22,828 nt of DNA from an uncultured Fretibacterium sp. (GCA_937892105.1 CALAUZ010000353.1:1-22828), one strand, 5' to 3'; positions 9,001-17,496 are shown, counted from the stretch's first letter. Notes: generated by a model not told the origin, from the letters alone. Numbers and translations are program-made.

Positions 9001-9030
9001 TTCTATTCGCTCCCGTCAAAAAAATTTCTG

Positions 9031-9059
9031 AGTATAATAACATATAATGAACGTGGTAA
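9031..9059 (-). promoter_or_regulatory. Candidate mazG promoter
   Basis: On the minus strand, TTACCA (4 of 6 to consensus) is separated by 17 bp from TATACT (9036-9031). The -10 is about 30 bases upstream of the proposed ATT start. A transcript starting there would have a short leader including the GGGAG ribosome site, which supports initiation at ATT rather than at the internal ATG. Confidence 0.45.
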
Positions 9060-9103
9060 TTTATCCTAATAATCTCAATTATCTAACAATAATAACTACT
9101 TGG

Positions 9104-9180
9104 ATAGTTTTTACTATACATCATTCAAGAACTTTCACAGCGTTATATAATTCGTTGTTGTAGTCTATAATACTAACAAT
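9104..9180 (+). promoter_or_regulatory. Leader of the PTS gene: -10 box and dyad elements
   Basis: The 169-base AT-rich gap upstream of the PTS permease contains a consensus TATAAT at 9166-9171 but no convincing -35 at 16-18 bp. That suits a regulated promoter. Two dyads are visible: ATAGT-TTTT-ACTAT (9104-9117), and an imperfect TTGTAGT / ACTAACAA dyad centred on the -10 box. These could be operator sites for a sugar-responsive repressor. No known NagC or GntR consensus is recognised. Confidence 0.35.
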
Positions 9181-9205
9181 TAATATCAAGGAGGAAACTT
9201 TTCCC

Positions 9206-10675
9206 ATGATGAAATACTTTCAGAAGATAGGAAGATCCCTAATGCTTCCTGTAGCGTGTCTTCCTGCGGCAGGCATTCTCTATGGCATAGGCTACTGGAT
9301 AGACCCCGTAGGCTGGGGAAGTAACAGCATAGTAGCAGCTTTCCTCATAAAGGCAGCAAGTGCGGTAATCGACCAGATACCTCTCCTATTCGCTATCGGT
9401 GTCTCCGTTGGCATGGCTGACGAACGCGATGGTACTCCAGCCCTTTCCGGCCTCGTATCATACTTGATGATTACAACACTTCTCTCTGTAGGTGCTGTCG
9501 CAATGTACACCGGAACTGACGCAGCACAGGTTCCTGCGGCGTTCGGGAAAATACAGAATGCCTTTATCGGTATACTTTCCGGCTTAATCGGTGCTGGGTG
9601 TTACAACAAGTGCAAAGAAACAATGCTTCCGGATTGGCTGGCGTTCTTCAGCGGGAAAAATTGCGTCGCCATTGTTACCGCTTTCGTATCAGCTATCACT
9701 GCCGCTATCCTATATTACGTATGGCCTGCGGTTTATAGCGCACTTGAGAGCTTCGGAGCTTCAATAGCTGCTCTCGGCCCAATAGGTGCTGGAATATATG
9801 TCATGCTCAACAGAGCCTTAATCCCTCTCGGACTTCATCACGCTCTTAACGCCGTATTCTGGTTCGACACAATAGGCATTAACGATTTGGGCAAATTCTG
9901 GTCAGGTACAGGAACACTCGGAGTAACAGGAATGTACATGACAGGCTTCTTCCCCGTAATGATGTTCGGTCTCGTCGCTGGAGCATACGCAATGTACAAG
10001 GCCGCAAAACCTGCACGCAAAAAGACTGCTGCAAGTCTGCTTCTTGCCGGTGCGTTTGCGTCATTCTTCACGGGAATTACTGAGCCTCTGGAGTTCGCAT
10101 TCATGTTCCTCGCTCCCGGGCTGTACCTCATTCATGCAATACTTACGGGAATATCAGCAGTAGTTTGCGCTTACCTCCCCGTAAGATGCGGCTTCAACTT
10201 CAGCGCAGGTATGATTGACTGGATACTGAGCTTCAAAGCACCTATGGCCGTAAATCCTTGGATGGTTATCCCGATAGGTATCGTCTTCGCCATCGTTTAC
10301 TATGTCGTATTCACGTGGATGATAAACAAGTTCGACCTCAAAACACCAGGCCGTGAAGATGATGACATAGAGGAGCTTACTATACAGCCAATAATGAAAC
10401 CCTCAAAGAAGGACGCTCAGAAGGATTTTACTCAAATGGCCGCGATAATACTTGACGGTCTCGGAGGATCTGAGAACCTGAAGAGCTATGACTACTGCGC
10501 AACAAGAATAAGGGTTGAAGTTGCTGACGGATCGCAGGTTGACGAACACAAGATAAAGTCCGCAGGTATTCCAGGAATAACGAGGCTTTCTCCCACAAAT
10601 GTACAAGTAGTAATCGGGACAAGGGTACAGTTTGCCTACGAGGCACTGGACAAATTAGTAGAAGCAAGCAAGTAA
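9206..10675 (+). CDS. nagE: PTS permease IICB, glucose/N-acetylglucosamine family
   Basis: This phosphotransferase permease phosphorylates its sugar during uptake. The IIC domain (about residues 1-375) starts with the family opening KIGRSLMLPVACLPAAGIL. It carries the LIPLGLHHALNAVFWFD segment and the GITEPLEFAFMFLAP motif of the sugar site. A IIB domain (about 400-489) contains the phosphorylated cysteine at 431 in DYCATRIRVEV. There is no IIA domain, so a separate IIA protein is needed. GlcNAc rather than glucose is favoured because nagA follows at once, but specificity cannot be read from the motifs. The start is ATG at 9206 (a second ATG follows), with AAGGAGG at 9188-9194. The gene is followed by an intrinsic terminator. 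Confidence 0.92.
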   Translation: MMKYFQKIGRSLMLPVACLPAAGILYGIGYWIDPVGWGSNSIVAAFLIKAASAVIDQIPLLFAIGVSVGMADERDGTPALSGLVSYLMITTLLSVGAVAMYTGTDAAQVPAAFGKIQNAFIGILSGLIGAGCYNKCKETMLPDWLAFFSGKNCVAIVTAFVSAITAAILYYVWPAVYSALESFGASIAALGPIGAGIYVMLNRALIPLGLHHALNAVFWFDTIGINDLGKFWSGTGTLGVTGMYMTGFFPVMMFGLVAGAYAMYKAAKPARKKTAASLLLAGAFASFFTGITEPLEFAFMFLAPGLYLIHAILTGISAVVCAYLPVRCGFNFSAGMIDWILSFKAPMAVNPWMVIPIGIVFAIVYYVVFTWMINKFDLKTPGREDDDIEELTIQPIMKPSKKDAQKDFTQMAAIILDGLGGSENLKSYDYCATRIRVEVADGSQVDEHKIKSAGIPGITRLSPTNVQVVIGTRVQFAYEALDKLVEASK

Positions 10676-10690
10676 ACATGAAAACATTTC

Positions 10691-10724
10691 CGCTCTCTGT
10701 ATTTCACGGAGGGCGAATTTTTTT
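10691..10724 (+). terminator. Intrinsic terminator between PTS gene and nagA
   Basis: A 10-bp stem (CGCTCTCTGT with ACGGAGGGCG, two G-U pairs) and a 5-base loop are followed after AA by seven T residues. It lies 15 bases after the PTS stop and 14 bases before the nagA ATG. It should reduce or condition transcription of nagA from the PTS promoter. Confidence 0.8.
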
Positions 10725-10738
10725 ACACTCACATAATC

Positions 10739-11866
10739 ATGAAAGACATAATAATTGAAAACGGAATAATATTCAGACCAGATAACACCTTTCACAGGGG
10801 TACGATAGCGATACATGAGGGAAGAATAACGAATGACATTCCCGATGAGGCAGAGAGGATTGACGCTGAGGGGCTGTACGTTATACCTGGCTTGACGGAC
10901 ATACACTTTCACGGTTGCGCAGGGCATGACTTTTGCGAGGGAACTCGAGAGGCTTTGCAGGCAATTGCTGAATATGAGGCCATGCACGGAATTACGACTA
11001 TATGTCCGGCAACAATGACCCTTCCGGAACATGATTTAATCCGCATAATGAGAGCAGCGGGAGAGTTTGCCAGCGAATATCCATCACTCATCGGAATAAA
11101 CCTTGAAGGCCCATTCATATCTCGCGAAAAAATGGGTGCGCAGAACCCAGCCTATATTTTCCCGCCCGATGTGCAAATGTTGAGGAGGCTTCAGGAAGAA
11201 TCGGGAGAAATGATACGTGTTGCAGTTGTTGCGCCAGAGACTGAGGGAGCAATGTCATTCATCAGGGACGCAAGGAGCATCACAAAAATATCAATAGGAC
11301 ATACGGCATGTGATTACGATATTGCAAGGCGGGCATTCGAGGAAGGGGCATTGCACGTTACGCACCTCTACAATGCAATGAACGGAATAAATCACCGCGC
11401 ACCAGGCCCAATTATCGCGGCTGTCGAGAATGATAATGTCATGGTTGAGCTGATATGCGATGGTGTTCATGTTCACCCTGCTACAGTCCGCAACACTCTG
11501 CGAATGTTCGGGGAAGACAGGGTTATATTCATCAGCGACTCTATGGAAGCTGCTGGAATGCCTGACGGTGAATACGAGCTTGGCGGGCAGAAGGTCATTA
11601 AGAAAGGTAACATTGCTTTGCTTGAGGACGGGAAGACGATTGCCGGGAGCGTTACGGATCTCATGGGGTGCTTGAGGGTTGCCGTGAGGGATATGGGCAT
11701 TCCCATTGAGGTCGCTGTGAAGTGTGCGGCGGTGAACCCTGTTAGGGCTGTGGGACTTGAGGGGAGTTATGGGAGGATTGAGGCTGGGAGAGTTGCGAAT
11801 GTCGTTGTGATGAAGGAGGACATGGAGATTGTGAATGTAATCAGGGGAGGGGACATTCTGAGGTAG
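10739..11866 (+). CDS. nagA: N-acetylglucosamine-6-phosphate deacetylase
   Basis: NagA converts GlcNAc-6-phosphate, the product of the upstream PTS permease, to glucosamine-6-phosphate and acetate. The 375-residue amidohydrolase shows the expected metal and catalytic residues: DIHFHG (His56, His58), NLEGPF (Glu123), IGHTACDYD (His188), VTHLYNAMNGINHRAPG (His209) and the catalytic Asp267 in FISDSMEAAG. Length is normal for the family. The start ATG at 10739 gives the standard N-terminus, but no SD lies at normal distance. The nearest GGAGGG is 25 bases upstream, inside the 3' arm of the terminator hairpin. Expression therefore probably depends on read-through or on an unrecognised start. No nagB is present in the window. 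Confidence 0.95.
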   Translation: MKDIIIENGIIFRPDNTFHRGTIAIHEGRITNDIPDEAERIDAEGLYVIPGLTDIHFHGCAGHDFCEGTREALQAIAEYEAMHGITTICPATMTLPEHDLIRIMRAAGEFASEYPSLIGINLEGPFISREKMGAQNPAYIFPPDVQMLRRLQEESGEMIRVAVVAPETEGAMSFIRDARSITKISIGHTACDYDIARRAFEEGALHVTHLYNAMNGINHRAPGPIIAAVENDNVMVELICDGVHVHPATVRNTLRMFGEDRVIFISDSMEAAGMPDGEYELGGQKVIKKGNIALLEDGKTIAGSVTDLMGCLRVAVRDMGIPIEVAVKCAAVNPVRAVGLEGSYGRIEAGRVANVVVMKEDMEIVNVIRGGDILR

Positions 11867-11924
11867 TAGTTGGTTTTTGCTGTAAGTATTCATAACTACA
11901 CAAATACACTGCGTCATTCTAAAA

Positions 11925-11961
11925 TAATACCCTCTGCTTGATATTATGACAGAGGGTATTA
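11925..11961. terminator. Bidirectional intrinsic terminator
   Basis: A perfect 12-bp stem (TAATACCCTCTG with CAGAGGGTATTA) encloses a 13-base loop between the convergent ends of nagA (stop 11866) and the Ig-like surface protein gene (stop 11980). T-rich tails occur on both strands: GGTTTTGTTG on plus and TTTTAGAATG on minus. Confidence 0.85.
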
Positions 11962-11979
11962 GGTTTTGTTGTAAGAAAA

Positions 11980-13557
11980 TTACTTTTGCCGCCAGAAGAT
12001 GAATAGTGCCACCGCTATTCCAAGAATTCCCGCTAGTGCTTCGCAGCCTCCACCTCCGCCTGATGAGCTTGAGTTCTGGTTGCTGTTAGTATCATTGCCA
12101 GTGCTGTTGCCTGTCTGGTCGTTGCTGTTGATATTATTGCTTATATTGTTGCCTGTTGGGCTATTGCTTTCTATATCATTTTCGCTTGCATTAACTTTTA
12201 CCGTAAACGTTTTTGCAGAAGTGATATTGTTGCTGTCTGTAACTTTTAGCACGAAGGTATAGAACCCCTCAGTTTCAGCGTTACCTGTTATATGAGCGTA
12301 TCTCCCTGTTGTTCCTGTTCCTGCGTTTATTTCGCTGTCTGAACAACTCAAAATCAATCCCAGAGGAAGCTGACCATATGAAACGCTCCATATGTAGGGA
12401 GCTGTATCGCCTGAAACTGAAGCTGAACCTGAATATGCTTCCCCCACTGTTGTGGGTGCAAAACTGCCAGTTATTTCCGGGATTAACACATTATCCTCTG
12501 AAGTCCCGTATACCATCGGGGTATTATCTCCTGCACTGTAAGTAACAGAAAATGCCTTCTTTGCCGAGCGTCCATCTGCATCAGTTACTTTCACTACAAA
12601 GTAATATTTTCCTTCTGAAGGAGTGCCGGAAATTAATGCTTTTCGGTTATTGTCTGTGTCCGTACTCACCGTAACACTTTCAGGAAGTTCACCGCCTATT
12701 TTACTCCAAGTAAAGGGTGAACGCCCTCCTCCAGTAACGAGTATGAAGTTCTCTGAATATTCAGGGAAAGAACCGTACCACCTCATTACTTCGCCGACAG
12801 TTCTCCCGCCAATAGAAATATCGTCAATATTACCACCCTGAATGCTCGTTGAGAAATCCTTTTCTGCCGACTGACCCATCGAGTCCGTAACTCTGAGCCT
12901 GAAATTATATGTTCCTTCAAGCGCAGCAATTCCACTCAGTACAGCGTAAGGCCCGACAAAATTATTGTCATTGTACCCCAGCCCAGTAGATGAACAGGCA
13001 AGACATAAACCTTTGGGCAAATCTCCGCTTATTACTGACCATCTATAGGGTGGAGTTCCGCCGTCAGCTGTAGCCTTTCCTATAAGTTCGCCGTAATTGT
13101 TATCAGGGTAGGAAGTCCCTACACTGCTCGCATTAAGATACCCGCCTATGCTTAAAGTGCCGCCAGTATTGCCTCCGACATCGCCGGAAGTACTTCCCCC
13201 TCCTCTGCTGGAATCACGCTCAGCAATTGTGAACGAGAACTGGAACGGGTCTGAACTGTTGCCTTCAGCGTCAACTACTGAGACAGAACACGAGAAGCGC
13301 CCTGCCGCGCTCGGAGTTCCAGAAAGTGTGCCACTGTAGCCTACACCTGTGAACACTAATCCCGGTATAGTCCCTCTGAAGTTCCACCTGCTTATGTGGG
13401 TTGTTGATGTGCTTGTTGCAGAGAAAGTTGCCCTGTATGTTTTTCCGACTTGGCCGTCAGGAATAGTTCCTTGTATTGTTATTGTCCCGGCAAAAACTGA
13501 CGAAGCCGCAGCAATAACTACAAGGACAGCGAGAATAGAGCGTAAAACTTTCTTCAT
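11980..13557 (-). CDS. Secreted Ig-like repeat protein with Synerg-CTERM-type tail
   Basis: The 525-residue product has a signal peptide (1-23, ending VFA|GT) and about four putative-Ig (He_PIG-like) modules. Each shows a VG(K/E)xY opening, a PYxWSV/PFTWSK strand, a (D/E)LPxxL/V loop and a YxFxxxVTDxxGxSAxKxF closing strand. An Asn/Ser-rich linker follows, then a terminal tail of five Gly (500-504), Cys505, a hydrophobic segment and RQK. That tail matches the Synerg-CTERM sorting signal as I recall it, so I infer surface anchoring after processing. Function is unknown, perhaps adhesion or polysaccharide contact. The start is ATG with AGGAGGG six bases upstream. The gene has its own promoter with a ten-base G/C tract and ends at a bidirectional terminator. 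Confidence 0.88.
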   Translation of the reverse strand: MKKVLRSILAVLVVIAAASSVFAGTITIQGTIPDGQVGKTYRATFSATSTSTTHISRWNFRGTIPGLVFTGVGYSGTLSGTPSAAGRFSCSVSVVDAEGNSSDPFQFSFTIAERDSSRGGGSTSGDVGGNTGGTLSIGGYLNASSVGTSYPDNNYGELIGKATADGGTPPYRWSVISGDLPKGLCLACSSTGLGYNDNNFVGPYAVLSGIAALEGTYNFRLRVTDSMGQSAEKDFSTSIQGGNIDDISIGGRTVGEVMRWYGSFPEYSENFILVTGGGRSPFTWSKIGGELPESVTVSTDTDNNRKALISGTPSEGKYYFVVKVTDADGRSAKKAFSVTYSAGDNTPMVYGTSEDNVLIPEITGSFAPTTVGEAYSGSASVSGDTAPYIWSVSYGQLPLGLILSCSDSEINAGTGTTGRYAHITGNAETEGFYTFVLKVTDSNNITSAKTFTVKVNASENDIESNSPTGNNISNNINSNDQTGNSTGNDTNSNQNSSSSGGGGGCEALAGILGIAVALFIFWRQK

Positions 13558-13591
13558 TAAAATCCCTCCTGTAACTCTTGATTTTTAGGTA

Positions 13592-13623
13592 ATTATACGT
13601 TAAGGGGGGGGGGCATATGTCAA
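13592..13623 (-). promoter_or_regulatory. Promoter with homopolymeric tract in the spacer
   Basis: On the minus strand, a perfect TTGACA (13623-13618) and a perfect TATAAT (13597-13592) are separated by 20 bp. The spacer is four bases, ten C and six bases. The -10 lies 34 bases upstream of the Ig-like protein start. The optimal spacing is 17 bp, which would be reached with seven C. Promoters of this architecture (for example porA and opc in Neisseria) switch by slipped-strand changes in tract length. Confidence 0.75.
13604..13613. repeat. G10/C10 mononucleotide tract
   Basis: Ten consecutive G on the plus strand lie between the -35 and -10 boxes of the Ig-like protein promoter. I noticed no longer single-base run elsewhere in the window. 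Runs this long are prone to slippage in replication, and also to length errors in sequencing. Confidence 0.9.
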
Positions 13624-13627
13624 TAAG

Positions 13628-13661
13628 TAAAAAATGCCCCCTGCCATTTACGACAGAGGGC
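13628..13661 (-). terminator. Intrinsic terminator of the mgl operon
   Basis: On the minus strand, GCCCTCTG pairs with CAGGGGGC (8 bp, one G-U) around a 10-base loop. The tail is ATTTTTTAC. It begins about 29 bases after the mglC stop and directly precedes the -35 box of the next gene. Confidence 0.8.
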
Positions 13662-13689
13662 AATAATTATTTTACCTGTAAAACGAGAT

Positions 13690-14913
13690 TTACTTCCTGC
13701 GGTACTTCGTCAGGTCAATCGCAACCGCAACCGCAATGATTACGCCCTTGATAACCTGCTGCCACATCGGCGAGACGTTGATGAACTGCAAGCCGTACTG
13801 AATTATCGTGAAGATTAAAACGCCCATGATAATTCCGCCAACCTTGCCGATACCGCCATTCAGTGAAACACCGCCGACAACGCACGCCGCAATAGCGTCA
13901 AGTTCGTAGCCGTTGCCGTAGTTATTCGTAGCACCTGCCGTCCTCGCTGCCTCAAGAACTCCCGCGATACCGTAAAGGCATGACGCAAGAATGAATATCC
14001 CCATGATGTTGCGGAAAACGTTAATTCCTGCAACAACTGCCGCCTCACGGTTACCGCCGATAGCGTAGACGTTCTTTCCGAACACCGTCTTGTTCAGTAT
14101 GAACCATATTACTATGCATATTACTACGGCAATCGGTATCAGTATGCTTATGCCGGGAAATCCCTTGTACAGTCCGTTGAACAGTCTCATCTGCCCTAAC
14201 TGCGCAAAGTCTGGCCTTATTCCTCCGATGGGCTGGGAGTTGTTGGGAGGCATGTCGAAATACAGTGAGCAGGCTCCATAGATGATGACCTGAACCGCCA
14301 GTGTCGCTATGAATGGGTGCATGTCATATTTCGCAACAAGGAAGCCGTTTAACGCTCCGAATACCATGCAGGCAACAATAGCTATGATTATCGGCATCCA
14401 CACTGCAACCTGCGGAAGATCGGGGAAGAAACGGTTAGCGTATGTCGCTGTCTGCATCATTGACGCTGAGATTACCGCCGCAAGTCCCACCATTCGTCCG
14501 GCTGAAAGGTCTGTACCGGCAATCAGAAGCGTGAAGCAGATACCCAATGCCATTATGAGTTTCGTTGATGACTGTGTGAGAATGTCCAGTGCAACTCGTA
14601 TCTGCATGAAGCGGGGCTGTAATATACATATCACAACGACTAGCACTAACATTGCCAGCAATATAGCGTTGTTCGTTAGAAACTCGGTGAATGTTTTTCC
14701 TGCTAATGCTGCTTCTTCCTCTGTCTTATCTTTGGCCATGAAGCCTTTAAGGGCAAAGCATACTCCAATGATAATCATGAACACTGGAAGATCGTAGATT
14801 TTGCGGTTAAGCCCCATAGGCCCTTTCGCAAAATAGAGTATTATTCCGAGCGCGAGGAATATTAATCCCCCGATTGTCATCAGACGCTTTGAACGTGATT
14901 TTGTTTCCGCCAT
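13690..14913 (-). CDS. mglC: Galactose-type ABC transporter permease
   Basis: This inner-membrane permease belongs to the ribose/galactose (BPD_transp_2) family. The 407 residues comprise an N-terminal extension with two hydrophobic segments (about 11-27 and 43-59), then the conserved core. The core includes SSTKLIMALGICFTLLIAGTDLSAGRMVG, interrupted here only for description, and later the GGNREAAVVAGINV coupling segment and ACVVGGVSLNGGIGKVGGI. It exports nothing; with MglA it imports the sugar delivered by the binding proteins. The start is ATG at 14913 with AGGAGGAG 11 bases upstream. The gene follows mglA after 21 bases and ends at an intrinsic terminator. The two extra N-terminal segments make it longer than E. 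coli MglC (about 336 residues). Confidence 0.93.
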   Translation of the reverse strand: MAETKSRSKRLMTIGGLIFLALGIILYFAKGPMGLNRKIYDLPVFMIIIGVCFALKGFMAKDKTEEEAALAGKTFTEFLTNNAILLAMLVLVVVICILQPRFMQIRVALDILTQSSTKLIMALGICFTLLIAGTDLSAGRMVGLAAVISASMMQTATYANRFFPDLPQVAVWMPIIIAIVACMVFGALNGFLVAKYDMHPFIATLAVQVIIYGACSLYFDMPPNNSQPIGGIRPDFAQLGQMRLFNGLYKGFPGISILIPIAVVICIVIWFILNKTVFGKNVYAIGGNREAAVVAGINVFRNIMGIFILASCLYGIAGVLEAARTAGATNNYGNGYELDAIAACVVGGVSLNGGIGKVGGIIMGVLIFTIIQYGLQFINVSPMWQQVIKGVIIAVAVAIDLTKYRRK

Positions 14914-14934
14914 GATTGTTACTTCTCCTCCTTG

Positions 14935-16467
14935 TTATGCGGCTGTATCCTTGCGCCCGGCAAACTGGGTAGCAAGTGCCATAATTTTCTCCTGTGAGTA
15001 TTCGCCCTTGTTCAGGAAGCCAGTTACTCTCCCTTCGCACATCACCATGATACGGTCAGACATTCCCATAAGTTCCGGCATTTCCGACGAAATCATGATT
15101 ATGCTCTTTCCCTGCGCTATCTGCTCCAACATTATGTTGTAAATCTCGTACTTTGCTCCTACGTCAATTCCCCTCGTAGGTTCATCAAGTATCAGTATAT
15201 CGGAGTTCGTGAGAAGCCAGCGTGCTATCAGAACTTTCTGCTGGTTTCCGCCCGAAAGGTTCTGTATCAGCGTGTTCAGAGAAGGAGTTTTTACGTTGAG
15301 TTTCTTGCACTCCATATCAGCGTCCAACGCTCTTCTGCGGTCATTGAGTACGCCGAGATGTGCGTAATGCCTCTGGTTCGCGATTACTGTGTTCTCCAGA
15401 ATGGGAAGGATACCGAATATTCCTGTTGCCCTGCGTTCTTCCGTCAATAACGCAAGCCCTCTCGATTTCGCAAAGCCCGGTGATTTCGCCGAATACCTTG
15501 CGCCGTTGAGCATAATCTCGCCGGAAGCTATGCCGCGAAGACCGAACAATGCCTCCACAAATTCTGTCCTTTGCGCTCCGACAAGTCCTCCGATTCCGAG
15601 TATCTCCTGTCTGTGAAGCTCAAAGCTGACGTTCTGGAATGATTTTCTCGCGGTTGAGCATACGTTCTCGACCTTCAAAACTATTTCGTCTGACGGTTTG
15701 CCTTCTCTTGGCGGGAACTGGTTAGTCATTTCGCGGCCAACCATCTGTTTGATGATGAAGTCTATCGTCAGTTTCTCGCCCTTCTCGTCCGAAACAGGCC
15801 ATGTCCCGACGTAAGTACCGTCCCTCATGACCGTAATTTCGTCCGAAATTTCGAGAATTTCCTTCATCTTGTGCGATATGTAAACGAAGGCAACTCCCTG
15901 CGCCCTTAGACGGTTAATTATCTTGAAGAGGTGGTCAACTTCCCTGTCGGATAATGATGATGTAGGCTCGTCAAGGATTATGATTTTCGCCTTCATGTCA
16001 ACAGCGCGCGCAATCTCCATCATCTGCAATATTGCCGCAGACTGTTCCCCCGCAAGTGCCAGAGGGTCAACATCAAGTTCGAGGTCGTCAAAGAGTGCCT
16101 TAGTCTTGTCGTACATGGCCTTGTGGTCAACAACTCCCATGTGTCCCGGAAATCTTCCCAGATACACATTCTCCATTACTGACCTGAAGCGTATAGGGTG
16201 TAATTCCTGGTGAACCATCGCTATGCCCTTGTCCATTGCCTGACGTGCCGAATGTATCTCAGCCTTCTTGCCCTCAAGGTATATTTCCCCTCCATCAGGC
16301 TCATATATCCCGAAGAGGCACTTCATCAGCGTTGATTTCCCAGCACCGTTCTCACCCATCAATGCGTGAACCGTTCCTTTACGCACGTTGAGCTGTACAT
16401 TGTCGAGAGCCTTTACGCCCGGAAATGTCTTCGTTATGTTCTTCATCTCAAGAAGGTAATCACTCAC
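14935..16467 (-). CDS. mglA: Galactose-type ABC transporter ATPase (two ABC domains)
   Basis: The 510-residue product has the tandem ATPase architecture of sugar importers such as MglA and RbsA. Domain 1 has Walker A GENGAGKST (about 39-47), a degenerate signature and Walker B IIILDEPTSSLS. Domain 2 has a degenerate Walker A (GLVGAQRTE), an intact signature NLSGGNQQK and Walker B ILILDEPTRGIDVG. Asymmetric sites are normal for this family. The start is GTG at 16467, overlapping the mglB2 stop (GTGA, four bases), with a GAGAGG-type site upstream. Together with MglC and the two binding proteins it makes a complete importer. Confidence 0.96.
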   Translation of the reverse strand: MSDYLLEMKNITKTFPGVKALDNVQLNVRKGTVHALMGENGAGKSTLMKCLFGIYEPDGGEIYLEGKKAEIHSARQAMDKGIAMVHQELHPIRFRSVMENVYLGRFPGHMGVVDHKAMYDKTKALFDDLELDVDPLALAGEQSAAILQMMEIARAVDMKAKIIILDEPTSSLSDREVDHLFKIINRLRAQGVAFVYISHKMKEILEISDEITVMRDGTYVGTWPVSDEKGEKLTIDFIIKQMVGREMTNQFPPREGKPSDEIVLKVENVCSTARKSFQNVSFELHRQEILGIGGLVGAQRTEFVEALFGLRGIASGEIMLNGARYSAKSPGFAKSRGLALLTEERRATGIFGILPILENTVIANQRHYAHLGVLNDRRRALDADMECKKLNVKTPSLNTLIQNLSGGNQQKVLIARWLLTNSDILILDEPTRGIDVGAKYEIYNIMLEQIAQGKSIIMISSEMPELMGMSDRIMVMCEGRVTGFLNKGEYSQEKIMALATQFAGRKDTAA

Positions 16468-17447
16468 TGCCTCTCACCTCTCGTAACTTTCTGGTAAGGT
16501 ACCCATATATATTTGCCGCCAGTAACTTCACTGCTTACATCTTTACCCTCTGCAAGAGCAACAGCAAGTTTCACCGCCGCACTTCCCTGACCGTCAGCGT
16601 CATTCAGGACTGTACCGAGCATTTCGCCCCTGTCCATAGCGTCAAGTGCCGAAGCGTTTGCATCAACACCAACAACAGGAATGTACATTGCCGGATCGCC
16701 CTTGTTGTAGTCATTGGCCTTCAGAGCCTCAACAGCACCAAGAGCCATTTCGTCATTGTTCGCGATTACAGCCTCGATGTTCTCAGGGCCTATCGACATG
16801 ATAAAAGCATTCATGATATTCATGGCCTGCAGCTTGTCCCAGTTTGCGATTGCACCCGCGATTTCAACAGGCTCAATCCCCGCATTCTTCAGTGCCTCAA
16901 CGGAATACTTTGAGCGCAAAATCATGTCTTGATGTCCGTTTTCACCCCTGAGCATTACGAACTGAAGTTTACCGTCATGGTTCTTGTCAGCTTCGGAATG
17001 TACCTTGAAGTATGAGGCTATAAGCTCCCCTGCCTCTGTCCCTGACTCTTCTGCCTTTGCACCAACATAGTAGGCTTTGTTGTATGACGCAAGCATTTCG
17101 GGTGTCGGCTCTCTGTTGATGAAAACTACGGGAATATCTGCTGCTTTGGCTTTGTCGATTATCCCCTGAGAGGCCATGCGGTCAACTGGATTAATGATGA
17201 GGACGTTCACACCGTTGGCGATAAACTCATCAACCTGCGCGTCCTGCATTGTCTGGTCATTCTGTGAGTCCGCAATGTTGAGGACGGCTCCTGATTTTCC
17301 GCTTTCCTCTGTCATTGCGTTCCTGAACCTTAGCATGAATGCATCGCTGAACCTGTATACGCATGAGCCTATTTTGACTTCACCGGCAAATGTGCATGAG
17401 GCCAAAGCAAGAATGAATATAAATGCTGTGGTAATAACTTTACGCAA
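16464..17447 (-). CDS. mglB: Galactose-type substrate-binding protein, second copy
   Basis: The 327-residue periplasmic-binding protein is paralogous to the upstream copy. By alignment from memory to E. coli MglB, the sugar contacts are conserved: Asp and Phe in SDAF, Asn in FINREP, His/Asp/Arg in GHQDMILR, Trp in ANWDK, Asn in IANNDEMA, Asp in VVGVDA and Asn in VLNDADG. The calcium loop DKNHDGKLQ is also present. The N-terminus contains LASC, which fits a lipobox (Cys18), so this copy could be a lipoprotein; cleavage after TFA is the alternative. The start is TTG at 17447 with GGAGGTGAT close upstream. It overlaps mglA by four bases. Confidence 0.93.
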   Translation of the reverse strand: MRKVITTAFIFILALASCTFAGEVKIGSCVYRFSDAFMLRFRNAMTEESGKSGAVLNIADSQNDQTMQDAQVDEFIANGVNVLIINPVDRMASQGIIDKAKAADIPVVFINREPTPEMLASYNKAYYVGAKAEESGTEAGELIASYFKVHSEADKNHDGKLQFVMLRGENGHQDMILRSKYSVEALKNAGIEPVEIAGAIANWDKLQAMNIMNAFIMSIGPENIEAVIANNDEMALGAVEALKANDYNKGDPAMYIPVVGVDANASALDAMDRGEMLGTVLNDADGQGSAAVKLAVALAEGKDVSSEVTGGKYIWVPYQKVTRGERQ

Positions 17448-17462
17448 TATAAATCACCTCCA

Positions 17463-17496
17463 TAAAAGCAAACCCCCGCCATAAGTTAAACGGGGG
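17463..17496 (-). terminator. Intercistronic terminator between the two mglB copies
   Basis: On the minus strand, CCCCCG pairs perfectly with CGGGGG around a 12-base loop, followed by TTTGCTTTTA. It lies 20 bases after the stop of the first binding protein and before the second gene's ribosome site. It probably lowers transcription of mglB2-A-C relative to the first binding protein, and may also protect the upstream mRNA 3' end. Confidence 0.75.

Noticed and set aside
10655..11032. Minus-strand ORF over the PTS-nagA junction
   Set aside because: It is a shadow of the PTS and nagA frames, with no ribosome site and no family resemblance.
11291..11917. 208-codon minus-strand ORF opposite nagA
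   Set aside because: It is antisense to a well-supported gene, and its residues reflect the nagA codons read backwards.
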